33,914 nt of DNA from JACDBE01 sp051002015 (GTDB lineage Bacteria > Actinomycetota > Acidimicrobiia > Spongiisociales > UBA5794): contig JBPCMS010000115.1 of the NCBI GenBank assembly GCA_051002015.1, positions 1-33,914 of the forward strand, written 5' to 3'. Positions 1 to 6,584 of the stretch are shown piece after piece (the first letter of the stretch is position 1; the number at the start of each line of letters is the position of its first letter). Position numbers and translations under genes: made by a program. Under the pieces are notes generated by a model. The model was given only the letters and a program-made list of their open reading frames with translations, had not been told where the DNA came from and searched no databases.

Positions 1-131
1 CCCAGCCACTGCAGATAGTCGAGCTTCTGCCGCATCCCCTCGAAGTCGCCGACCCCGTCCCCGTTCGAGTCGAAGAATGCGTAGACCGGCACCTCATAGA
101 AGACGGCGGTCTTGAACCACGGCGCACCCAT
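1..131 (-). CDS. treS: Trehalose synthase / maltose alpha-D-glucosyltransferase, N-terminal fragment
   Basis: Only the first 43 codons lie in the window; the rest of the gene continues past the left edge. The translation begins MGAPWFKTAVFYEVPVYAFF and continues with a DSNGDGVGDF calcium-loop type motif and then KLDYLQWLG. This is the opening of the GH13 (beta/alpha)8 barrel in the TreS branch, where W-[YF]-K-x-AVFYEV is characteristic. TreS interconverts maltose and trehalose in the cytoplasm. The ATG at 131 is preceded by TAGACT at 140-145 with an 8-nt spacer and no Shine-Dalgarno sequence, so a leaderless mRNA is likely. A related GH13 alpha-amylase could share this N terminus, but TreS fits best. 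Confidence 0.75.
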   Translation of the reverse strand, partial: MGAPWFKTAVFYEVPVYAFFDSNGDGVGDFEGMRQKLDYLQWL

Positions 132-139
132 GGCGGGCT

Positions 140-145
140 AGTCTA
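140..145 (-). promoter_or_regulatory. Predicted -10 element of treS, leaderless type
   Basis: On the minus strand this reads TAGACT, ending 8 nt before the ATG at 131. No purine-rich Shine-Dalgarno sequence lies between it and the start. The same arrangement recurs at several other starts in the window. No clear -35 is visible. Confidence 0.4.
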
Positions 146-177
146 CCGAGCGGCTCCGCCCCGGCCCGTTGGCTGTA

Positions 178-256
178 CGGGGGTGGCCTTCCCCCGCCCC
201 GGCTGTCCTTGCCCGCCTTCGGCGATCGCCTCAGGCACCCGTCCCCCGAAGGGGGA
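178..256. terminator. Two GC-rich hairpins downstream of the HMG-CoA lyase gene
   Basis: Two simple hairpins lie between the leftward HMG-CoA lyase stop at 284 and the treS promoter. One is CGGGGG (178-183) with CCCCCG (191-196). The other is TCCCCC (242-247), loop GAA, GGGGGA (251-256). Neither is followed by a U-tract in the direction of transcription. Intrinsic termination of the upstream operon is therefore possible but unproven. Nothing else is seen in 146-283. Confidence 0.35.
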
Positions 257-283
257 GGGGAAAAAGCCGATCGGTGGTGAGGC

Positions 284-1192
284 TCAGCCGGCGGGGAAGG
301 GGCCGGCGCGGGCGAGGGCGGCGGGGAGGGTCCTGCCCAGCTGGTCGCCCAGCCACCGTCCCGTGGCGATGGTGGCGTCGAGGTCGATCCCGGTGGCCAC
401 CCCCATCCGGTCCAAGGTGTAGATCACGTCCTCGGCGGCGACGTTGCCGGTGGCGTTGGGGGCGAATGGGCATCCCCCGGCGCCACCAACCGAGGCGTCG
501 ATGGTGGTCACGCCGGCGGTGAGGGCGGCGTACACGTTGGCCACCCCGGTGTTGCGGGTGTCGTGGAAGTGGGCGCGCAGGTTGGCGTTGCCCGCAACCA
601 GCGCCACCGCATCGAACACCTCGACCACCTGGGATGGGACCGCCACCCCGATGGTGTCACCGAGGGCGATCTCATCGGCACCGATCTCCGCCGCCCGTCT
701 CGCCAGGGAGGTGACGGCCGCCACGGCCACCTCCCCTTCGTAGGGACAGCCGAAGGCGACCGAAATGGTGACCGTGGTGAAGCGGCCGGCGGCGCTGGCC
801 TCGGGGAGCATGGCCTCGATCTCGGCCATGGTTGCCTCCGTCGACGATCCCTGGTTGGCCAAGGTGAAGAAGTCGGTGGCGCCGACCACGAAGTTGATCT
901 CGTCGACGGGGGTGGCCAGCGCCCGGTCGAGTCCACGCCGGTTGAGCACCAGACCGATCGACCGAACCCCCGGAGGGCTCTCCCCCAGCTCGGCCATCAC
1001 CGCCTCGGCGTCCGCCATCTGCGGTATCAACCCGGGGTGGACGAACGAGGCGGTCTCGATCCGGCGCGACCCGGCGGCCACCATCCGGCGGATCAGCTCC
1101 ACCTTGGCCTCGGTGGGCAGCACCACCGCCTCGTTCTGCAGACCGTCGCGCCCCCCGACCTCGACCAGGGTGACCTCGGTGGGGAGCCCCAA
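284..1192 (-). CDS. mvaB: Hydroxymethylglutaryl-CoA lyase
   Basis: 302 residues, usual length for bacterial HMG-CoA lyase, which cleaves HMG-CoA to acetoacetate and acetyl-CoA at the end of leucine degradation. The N terminus has VGGRDGLQNE with the catalytic Arg15-Asp16. The metal-binding HFH is at 208-210. The family signature around 235-255 reads SVGGAGGCPFAP followed by NATGNVAAED, with the active-site Cys at 241. The only in-frame start that keeps the first beta strand is a TTG at 1192, 14 nt after the hpd stop and with no clear Shine-Dalgarno, so translation probably relies on coupling. It is the last gene of the tyrosine operon. Both it and fumarylacetoacetase yield acetoacetate, which may explain the linkage. 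The family assignment is secure; the start is less so. Confidence 0.9.
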   Translation of the reverse strand: MGLPTEVTLVEVGGRDGLQNEAVVLPTEAKVELIRRMVAAGSRRIETASFVHPGLIPQMADAEAVMAELGESPPGVRSIGLVLNRRGLDRALATPVDEINFVVGATDFFTLANQGSSTEATMAEIEAMLPEASAAGRFTTVTISVAFGCPYEGEVAVAAVTSLARRAAEIGADEIALGDTIGVAVPSQVVEVFDAVALVAGNANLRAHFHDTRNTGVANVYAALTAGVTTIDASVGGAGGCPFAPNATGNVAAEDVIYTLDRMGVATGIDLDATIATGRWLGDQLGRTLPAALARAGPFPAG

Positions 1193-1206
1193 CGGGACGG
1201 TAGGGC

Positions 1207-2313
1207 TCAGAGGTTGCCTCGCTCTTCCTGCTCGCGCTCGATCGCCTCGAACAGCGCCCTGAAGTTGCCCTCGCCGAAGCCGATGGCACCACGGCGCTCG
1301 ATGAACTCGAAGAAGACCGTCGGCCGGTCCTGCATCATCCTGGTGAAGATCTGGAGGAGGTGACCGCCGTCGTCCTGGTCGGCCAGGATGTTGAGCCGCT
1401 TCAGCTCCTCGAGGTCGGCGTCGAGGTCGGGCACCCGATCCATCACATCGTCGTAGTACGTGTCGGGGACCGACATCAGCCCCAGTCCCCGCCGGCGGGC
1501 GGCGGCAACGGTGTCGACCAGGTTCTCGGTGGCGATGGCGATGTGCTGTACCCCCGAGCTGCGGTAGTAGTCGAGGTACTCCTCGATCTGCGACTTGCGC
1601 CTACCGGTGGCGGGCTCGTTGATGGGGAGCCGGATGACCCCCGATCCGTCCCACACCACCTTGGACATCAGGGCGCTGTACTCGGTGGAGATCGCCTTGT
1701 CGTCGAAGTGGCGAAGCAACACGAACCCGAACACCCGCTCGTAGAACTCGACCCATTCGTCCATCGAGCCCAGCTCGACGTTGGCGACCACGTGGTCGAT
1801 GTGGTCGAGCCCGATCGGCTCGGCGACGCTGTCGTTGCGCAGCCGGAAGTCGGGAGGGGGCCAGGTCATGTCCGGGTTCTCCACCAGGCCATGGACGGTG
1901 TCGCCGTATGCCTTGATGGCGGAGGTCTTCCACTTGCCCCGGTCACCCTCGACCACGGTCGGCTCCTGGTGCGACACCGCCCCCCTGGAGACCGCCATCT
2001 CGTGGGCGGCCTCGGCATCCGGCACCTGGAGGGCGACGTCGCGCACCCCGGGGCCGTGCAGCCTGAGGTGATCGGACAGCTCGTCCTCGGGGTGGAGGGC
2101 CCCGGTGAAGATGAACCGAACGTCGTTCTGGCGCAGGGCGTACGAGGCGCGATGGCGCATCCCGGTCTCGGGTCCTCGGTAGCCGACGATCTCGTACCCG
2201 TGGACGGCCCGGTAGTAGTGGGCCGCCTCGTAGGCGTTGCCCACCCAGAACTCGATGTGGTGGAACGCCTCGATGGGAAAGTCGTTCCTGTGGGCCTCGA
2301 TTGCTTCGCTCAT
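1207..2313 (-). CDS. hpd: 4-Hydroxyphenylpyruvate dioxygenase
   Basis: 368 residues. A non-heme Fe(II) enzyme converting 4-hydroxyphenylpyruvate to homogentisate, the entry step of this tyrosine degradation operon. Two vicinal-oxygen-chelate domains are visible. The expected iron ligands are His174 (LDHIDHVV), His257 (GVQHIAI) and Glu336 (VFFEFIER). The C-terminal segment DDGGHLLQIFT and RRGAIGFGEGNF is typical of the family and closes the active site. The frame runs upstream to 2358, but I chose ATG 2313 because AGGAAGGATCGGAG precedes it and the protein then opens with the usual first-domain sequence. It lies 28 nt downstream of fahA and 14 nt upstream of the HMG-CoA lyase gene. Confidence 0.95.
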   Translation of the reverse strand: MSEAIEAHRNDFPIEAFHHIEFWVGNAYEAAHYYRAVHGYEIVGYRGPETGMRHRASYALRQNDVRFIFTGALHPEDELSDHLRLHGPGVRDVALQVPDAEAAHEMAVSRGAVSHQEPTVVEGDRGKWKTSAIKAYGDTVHGLVENPDMTWPPPDFRLRNDSVAEPIGLDHIDHVVANVELGSMDEWVEFYERVFGFVLLRHFDDKAISTEYSALMSKVVWDGSGVIRLPINEPATGRRKSQIEEYLDYYRSSGVQHIAIATENLVDTVAAARRRGLGLMSVPDTYYDDVMDRVPDLDADLEELKRLNILADQDDGGHLLQIFTRMMQDRPTVFFEFIERRGAIGFGEGNFRALFEAIEREQEERGNL

Positions 2314-2341
2314 CTCCGATCCTTCCTGCCGTTTGGTCACT

Positions 2342-3601
2342 TCATGTCGTCCGGTCACCGTCCCGGGCCGGCATCACCGTGCCGGCACATGGTCCAAAAC
2401 CTATGGGGGTCGCTCCCGTAGCCTCGGCGCGCCCGTTGATCACCACGGTATCGCCGTCGGCGAGGAACGTGCGCCGCTCCCCACCGACTTCGATGGGTCT
2501 GGACCCGTTCCAGGTCAGCTCGAGCAGGCATCCGAGCCGGTCGTCCTCGGGGCCCGATACCGTTCCCGAGGCGAACAGATCCCCGGGGGTGACGGCGGCG
2601 CCGTTGACGGTGGCGTGGGCGAGTTGCTGGCGCATCGTCCAGTACATCTCGGCGAACCGAGGACGGGCGATGACCTCGCCGTTGAGCTCCACCGAAAGGG
2701 CGAGGTCGACCGCTCCGCCTGCCCCGCCTGCCAGGTATGCCGGCGGCGCCGGATCCTGGACGGGGGCATCGACCCTGAACGGTGCCAGGGCGTCGAGCGT
2801 CACCAGCCAGGGCGAGATCGTGGTGGCGAACGACTTCGCCAGGAACGGCCCCAGCGGCCGGTATTCCCACGCCTGGATGTCGCGGGCAGACCAGTCGTTG
2901 ACCAGGCACATCCCGAAGATGTGACCCTCGGCGTCGACCACCGGGATCGTGCTCCCCATGGAGTTGCCCACCCCGGCCACGAAGCCGACCTCGGCCTCGA
3001 AATCGAGCTTCTCGCACGGCCCGAACCGGGGCCCCTCCCGGCCGGGGAGCTGGCCGACCGGACGGATCACCGGCGTGCCGGAGACCACCACCGTCGACGA
3101 CCTGCCGTGGTAGCCGACGGGCAGATGGCGCCAGTTGGGCATCAGCGGCGGGTCGTCGGGGCGGAACATGCGCCCGACGTTGGTGGCGTGATGGATCGAC
3201 GAGTAGAAGTCGACGTAGTCGGTGATCTCGACCGGGAGTTGCATGGTGGCGGCGGTGGCTGGCACCAGGAATCGGTCGAGGTCGACTCCGATGGCGACGT
3301 CGGTCGTCAGAAGCGCCGACACCCGAAGCCGCAGCGCCCGCCAGACCTCGGGCCCGCACGCCAGCAGCGGGTTGAGCGAGGCGGCGGCGACAGCCCGATG
3401 GGGCAGCCCGAGACCGTCGAGATGCCGAGCGGCATGGGTCTCGGCCAGGTCGAGTATGTGGTCGCCGATCGCCACCCCCACCCGGTGGGCCCGTTGCGGG
3501 GCGGAGAACACTCCGAAGGGGAGGTTCTGCACCGGGAAGTCGGAGCCGGCGACGACCGGCACCCGGGAGGACAGACCGGGATCGAGGGTGGGGTCGGTCA
3601 C
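2342..3601 (-). CDS. fahA: Fumarylacetoacetase
   Basis: 419 residues, the normal length. It hydrolyses fumarylacetoacetate to fumarate and acetoacetate, the last step of the homogentisate pathway. The N-terminal SH3-like domain runs to about residue 115. The catalytic domain follows with DFYSSIHHATNVG (Asp131 metal ligand, His138 catalytic base), EKLDFEAEVGF (Glu202 and Glu204) and NDWSARDIQAWEY (Asp236). The GTG start at 3601 overlaps the stop of the upstream unknown gene as GTGA, which points to translational coupling. A longer open frame upstream exists but overlaps that gene and shows no family similarity. Confidence 0.95.
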   Translation of the reverse strand: MTDPTLDPGLSSRVPVVAGSDFPVQNLPFGVFSAPQRAHRVGVAIGDHILDLAETHAARHLDGLGLPHRAVAAASLNPLLACGPEVWRALRLRVSALLTTDVAIGVDLDRFLVPATAATMQLPVEITDYVDFYSSIHHATNVGRMFRPDDPPLMPNWRHLPVGYHGRSSTVVVSGTPVIRPVGQLPGREGPRFGPCEKLDFEAEVGFVAGVGNSMGSTIPVVDAEGHIFGMCLVNDWSARDIQAWEYRPLGPFLAKSFATTISPWLVTLDALAPFRVDAPVQDPAPPAYLAGGAGGAVDLALSVELNGEVIARPRFAEMYWTMRQQLAHATVNGAAVTPGDLFASGTVSGPEDDRLGCLLELTWNGSRPIEVGGERRTFLADGDTVVINGRAEATGATPIGFGPCAGTVMPARDGDRTT

Positions 3602-4548
3602 GAGGCGGCTCCGGTCAGGATCCCCATCGCCACCAGGTCGTCCACCGGTTCGGCGAAGCTGCACGATCCGTAGGCAGGGAACAGGCGGTGGCGCATGGCC
3701 AGCAGCGTCCCTGCCGCCATCCGCCTCCCCCGCCATGACAGCCCGGTGGTGGTGACGGCGAAGGCGTGGGGATCGGTGTCGGCGATGGCTGCCACCAGGT
3801 CCTCGGGGGCGGCGCCCTCGCCGGCCAGGGTGGCGGCGACCAGCAGGTTGAGGAAGCCGTGACGCATCACATCGAGGTCGGGATGCCGGTGACGGATCGG
3901 GTGGTGTAGCCCGGCGGTGACCTTGAAGGGCAGCGCCGCCCGGTTGCATGCCACTACGAAGCCGGCCACCTCCTCTGGTCCGGGGAAGGCGTCGGCGGTG
4001 AGCCCCCCGGTACGGAGCTTGGCCCCCACCGGCCGGATCCGGCGGCGACGAAGTTTGGCGAGGGCGGCGACGGCGTCCGCCATGCCGGGACCGCGGGCGA
4101 TCTCGATGAAGGGCACCACCTCGGAGGAGACGGACAGGGCGGCGTCGACCACGACGGCGATCGGCGCCTCGGCCTCGCCAGCCGTACGTCCGTCCGAGGC
4201 TTCGGCCGGCGCCTTGGCCTCGATGAGCTCCACGATCGCCCCGGGGGTCATGGTCCGGTCGAAGCCGGCGGTGGCGATGGCATCTGCTCCTCCGACCCCG
4301 TCGAAGATCACGCTCAGCCGCCACGGGTCCTCACCGCTCCGCATCGAACCGGTGAGGGCGGCCGCCAGCTCCTCGAGCCGCGAGGTGGGGCAGAGGAACC
4401 GTCCCAGCATCCAGGCGTGGGGCCCACCCCGCGCCTCCCGGTATTCGGCGATCGCCTCGCTCATGCTCAGCGAGGTCGGCGGGAACAGACCGGCGTAGTC
4501 GACCAACCGCTCGAGCAGGGCCCGGCGTCCGTCGATCAGCAGGGTCAT
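3598..4548 (-). CDS. Conserved protein of unknown function, embedded between hmgA and fahA
   Basis: 316 residues, family not recognised with certainty. It overlaps hmgA by ATGA at its start and fahA by GTGA at its stop, so all three are almost certainly co-translated. Sequence landmarks are VDYAGLFPP near the N terminus, a run of alternating hydrophobic strands and helices (LSVIFDG, IAVVVDA, VPFIEIA, RPVGAKLRTGG), LPFKVTAGLHHPIRHRH around 215-230, and GSCSFAEPVDDL near the C terminus. No signal peptide or membrane segment is seen. The strand-helix alternation suggests a TIM-barrel-like enzyme, with the Lys, Arg and paired His as possible catalytic or metal-binding residues; this is inference. 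No zeta-class GST maleylacetoacetate isomerase is present in the operon, and this gene occupies the matching pathway position. Confidence 0.8.
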   Translation of the reverse strand: MTLLIDGRRALLERLVDYAGLFPPTSLSMSEAIAEYREARGGPHAWMLGRFLCPTSRLEELAAALTGSMRSGEDPWRLSVIFDGVGGADAIATAGFDRTMTPGAIVELIEAKAPAEASDGRTAGEAEAPIAVVVDAALSVSSEVVPFIEIARGPGMADAVAALAKLRRRRIRPVGAKLRTGGLTADAFPGPEEVAGFVVACNRAALPFKVTAGLHHPIRHRHPDLDVMRHGFLNLLVAATLAGEGAAPEDLVAAIADTDPHAFAVTTTGLSWRGRRMAAGTLLAMRHRLFPAYGSCSFAEPVDDLVAMGILTGAAS

Positions 4549-5708
4549 CGACCCCCCAGCCAGGTCCAGGCGTAGTCGTCCTCCTCGGCGTCGCGGGCGC
4601 CGGGGCCGAGACCCAACGGGCGGAAGGTGTCGATCATCACTGCGATCTCCTCGGTGCCCTCCTTGCCGATCGACGCCTCGACGCTCCCCGGCTGGGGTCC
4701 GTGGGTGTGCCCGCCGGGGTGCAGCGAGATGGAGCCTGCCTCGATCCCCGAGCCGCGCCTGCTCATGAAGTTGCCCTCGACGTAGAAGATCACCTCGTCC
4801 GAGTCGACGTTGGAGTGGCTGTACGGGGCTGGGATCGCCTCGGGGTGGTAGTCGAACTTGCGGGGCACGAAGCTGCACACCACCAGGTTGGGCGCCTCGA
4901 AGGTCTGGTGGACCGGGGGCGGCTGGTGGACCCGCCCGGTGATGGGCTCGAAGTCGTGCACCGAGAAGGTGTACGGGTAGAGGCAGCCGTCCCAACCGAC
5001 CACGTCGAACGGGTGGTCGGCGTAGGTGTAGCGGGTCACCCCCGAGCGGTGCCGCACCAGCACCTCGACGTTCTGCCCATCGGCCAGCAGCGGCTCGGTG
5101 GGGCCGGTGAGGTCGCGCTCGCAGTACGGGGAGTGCTCGAGGAACTGGCCGTTGCGGGAGAGATAGCGGCGGGGCGGGCCGATGTGGGACCTGGTCTCCA
5201 GGACCAGCGCCCGGACCGGGTGATCCTCGTCGACCACGATGCGGTGGATGGTCGAGGCCGGGATGATCACGTAGTCGCCGGCGGTGAAGGGGAGCCGTCC
5301 GAACACCGACTCGAGGACGCCTTCGCCCTCTTCGATGAACAGCATCTCGTCACCCGTGGCGTTCTTGGTCAGCGGGCTGGTCTGGCTCGAGGACACGTAC
5401 GAGATGCGGCAGTCGTCGTTGGCCAGCAGCAGGTGCCGGCCGGACACCAGGTCGCCGCCCCCCTTGAGGGCGTGGGTCTTGAAGTGGCGGGGCTTGAGCG
5501 GGTGGTTGGGCTCGATCCCCTGCTCCTCGGTGTCCACCGGGTCGATGGCGACGATCGCCGTCGGCGGGTTGAGGTGGTAGAGCAACGCCGAGTCGAAGCT
5601 GAAGCCCTCCTCCCCCATCAGCTCCTCGGTGTGCAGTCCACCATCCTGCTTGCGGAACTGGGTGTGGCGCTTGTGCGGGATCTCACCGACCCGGCGGTAG
5701 TACGGCAT
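4545..5708 (-). CDS. hmgA: Homogentisate 1,2-dioxygenase
   Basis: 387 residues, the shorter bacterial cupin form (eukaryotic enzymes are about 445). It opens the homogentisate ring to 4-maleylacetoacetate with O2. The C-terminal cupin carries the likely Fe(II) ligands: His298 and Glu305 in HSNVDSDEVIFY, and His336 in GGHTHGP. Ligand numbering is by motif comparison and could shift by one for the acidic residue. ATG 5708 has AAGGAG five nt upstream, and that Shine-Dalgarno overlaps the end of the iclR gene, so the two genes are coupled. The frame stays open upstream into iclR but without family sequence. Confidence 0.95.
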   Translation of the reverse strand: MPYYRRVGEIPHKRHTQFRKQDGGLHTEELMGEEGFSFDSALLYHLNPPTAIVAIDPVDTEEQGIEPNHPLKPRHFKTHALKGGGDLVSGRHLLLANDDCRISYVSSSQTSPLTKNATGDEMLFIEEGEGVLESVFGRLPFTAGDYVIIPASTIHRIVVDEDHPVRALVLETRSHIGPPRRYLSRNGQFLEHSPYCERDLTGPTEPLLADGQNVEVLVRHRSGVTRYTYADHPFDVVGWDGCLYPYTFSVHDFEPITGRVHQPPPVHQTFEAPNLVVCSFVPRKFDYHPEAIPAPYSHSNVDSDEVIFYVEGNFMSRRGSGIEAGSISLHPGGHTHGPQPGSVEASIGKEGTEEIAVMIDTFRPLGLGPGARDAEEDDYAWTWLGGR

Positions 5709-5718
5709 GGCTACTCCT

Positions 5719-6435
5719 TCAGGAGACGGGGACGGTACGGCCGGCCAGTTGACCGGAGATCTGGTTGGCGGCGGCGACAACGGCGGCGGCAAGCTCGGCC
5801 CCCGAGGGAAGGCGCGGGGTGGGGGCGACGATGCCGAGCGAGGCGATGGGCCGGCCGGAGCGGTCGACGATGGCGGCTGCCACACCGGCGACGCCATCCT
5901 CGAGCTCGTCGTGGGAGACGGCGTACCCCCGGCGACGGATCCGATCCAGCTCGGCCTCGATCCCGGGGCGACCGGCGGCGAGCCGCCCGACCGTTGCCAG
6001 GTCGGCATGGGCAAGCATCGCCCGCCCGTGGGCGGCCGCCGCCAGCGAGTGGCGGGTGCCCGGGCGGTAGTGGATCCGGACCACCCTGGCGTCGGGGACC
6101 ACCTGGTCGACGGCGACGGCGTCGTCCCCGTCGACAACGGCGAGCACCGCCGTCTCTTGGAAGGTGTCGGCGAGCTCCTGGAGGTGGGGGCGGGCGGTGG
6201 AGCGCACCGCAGGCGAGACCATGTCGGCCAGGCCGACCAGCCCGTACCCCAGGTCGATCCCCTGCGGGGTCCGCCGCACCAGGTCGTGGCGCTCCAGGGT
6301 GGCGACGAGGCGGGCGACGACGGTCCTGCCCAGCCCGAGTCGCCTGGCCAGCTCGGCGGTGGGGGCGGCGCCGGTCGAGCGGATCTGGTGCATCATCCTC
6401 ACCGCCTGATCGACCGTCTTCGAGGTTTCCGGCAT
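5719..6435 (-). CDS. IclR-family transcriptional regulator of the homogentisate operon
   Basis: 238 residues. The N-terminal winged helix-turn-helix spans about 5-65 (ELARRLGLGRTVVARLVATL, then RRTPQGIDLGYGL). The C-terminal IclR effector domain spans about 75-235 and includes HGRAMLAHA and RRRGYAVSHDELEDGVAGVA, which are typical family blocks. IclR proteins commonly control aromatic catabolism. This one is first in the operon, 10 nt before hmgA, so it probably regulates both itself and the pathway in response to an intermediate such as homogentisate; the ligand is inferred. The ATG at 6435 follows TAGGGT (6442-6447) by 6 nt, again suggesting a leaderless transcript. Confidence 0.9.
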   Translation of the reverse strand: MPETSKTVDQAVRMMHQIRSTGAAPTAELARRLGLGRTVVARLVATLERHDLVRRTPQGIDLGYGLVGLADMVSPAVRSTARPHLQELADTFQETAVLAVVDGDDAVAVDQVVPDARVVRIHYRPGTRHSLAAAAHGRAMLAHADLATVGRLAAGRPGIEAELDRIRRRGYAVSHDELEDGVAGVAAAIVDRSGRPIASLGIVAPTPRLPSGAELAAAVVAAANQISGQLAGRTVPVS

Positions 6436-6441
6436 CTCCGG

Positions 6442-6447
6442 ACCCTA
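6442..6447 (-). promoter_or_regulatory. Predicted -10 of the iclR-hmgA operon
   Basis: Minus strand TAGGGT, six nt before the iclR ATG. No clear -35 hexamer is visible. The repeated CCGATWWTC motifs lie just upstream, where a regulator could act. Confidence 0.4.
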
Positions 6448-6459
6448 ACCCAACCCCCT

Positions 6460-6515
6460 CCGATATTCAACCGTAACATCCCGATAATCGGGCGCCGACG
6501 CAACTCCCGATTTTC
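6460..6515. promoter_or_regulatory. Three CCGATWWTC motifs, candidate IclR operator region
   Basis: CCGATATTC is at 6460-6468, CCGATAATC at 6481-6489 and CCGATTTTC at 6507-6515, all in the same orientation and spaced 21 and 26 nt. The middle copy is the left part of a perfect palindrome CCCGATAATCGGG at 6480-6492. They lie between two divergent genes, upstream of the iclR promoter. An IclR binding role is inferred from position and symmetry only. Confidence 0.4.
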
Positions 6516-6561
6516 TTAGGATCGAAACGCGTCATGAGAGACGCGATCCGATCCTAAGAAA
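6512..6561. repeat. 50-bp near-perfect dyad between divergent genes
   Basis: The outer arms TTTCTTAGGATCG (6512-6524) and its exact reverse complement (6549-6561) match over 13 bp. Inner arms CGCGTC (6528-6533) and GACGCG (6540-6545) also match, around a 6-nt centre ATGAGA. The 3-nt spacers AAA and ATC form a small symmetric internal loop. It ends 10 nt before the TAGCCT element of the rightward gene and 77 nt before the iclR start. A terminator between divergent genes makes little sense, so a protein operator or an insertion remnant is more likely. Confidence 0.6.
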
Positions 6562-6570
6562 GCGGTCAGC

Positions 6571-6576
6571 TAGCCT
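6571..6576 (+). promoter_or_regulatory. Predicted -10 of the MoaD-membrane fusion gene
   Basis: TAGCCT, 8 nt before ATG 6585, with no Shine-Dalgarno in between. The large dyad at 6512-6561 overlaps the region where a -35 contact would be, so a bound protein there could block this promoter. Confidence 0.4.
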
Positions 6577-6584
6577 TCCCGGCG

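Noticed and set aside
5709..6137. Upstream in-frame extension of hmgA by about 143 codons
   Set aside because: The extra sequence overlaps iclR on the same strand in another frame, has no homogentisate dioxygenase similarity, and ATG 5708 has a strong AAGGAG.
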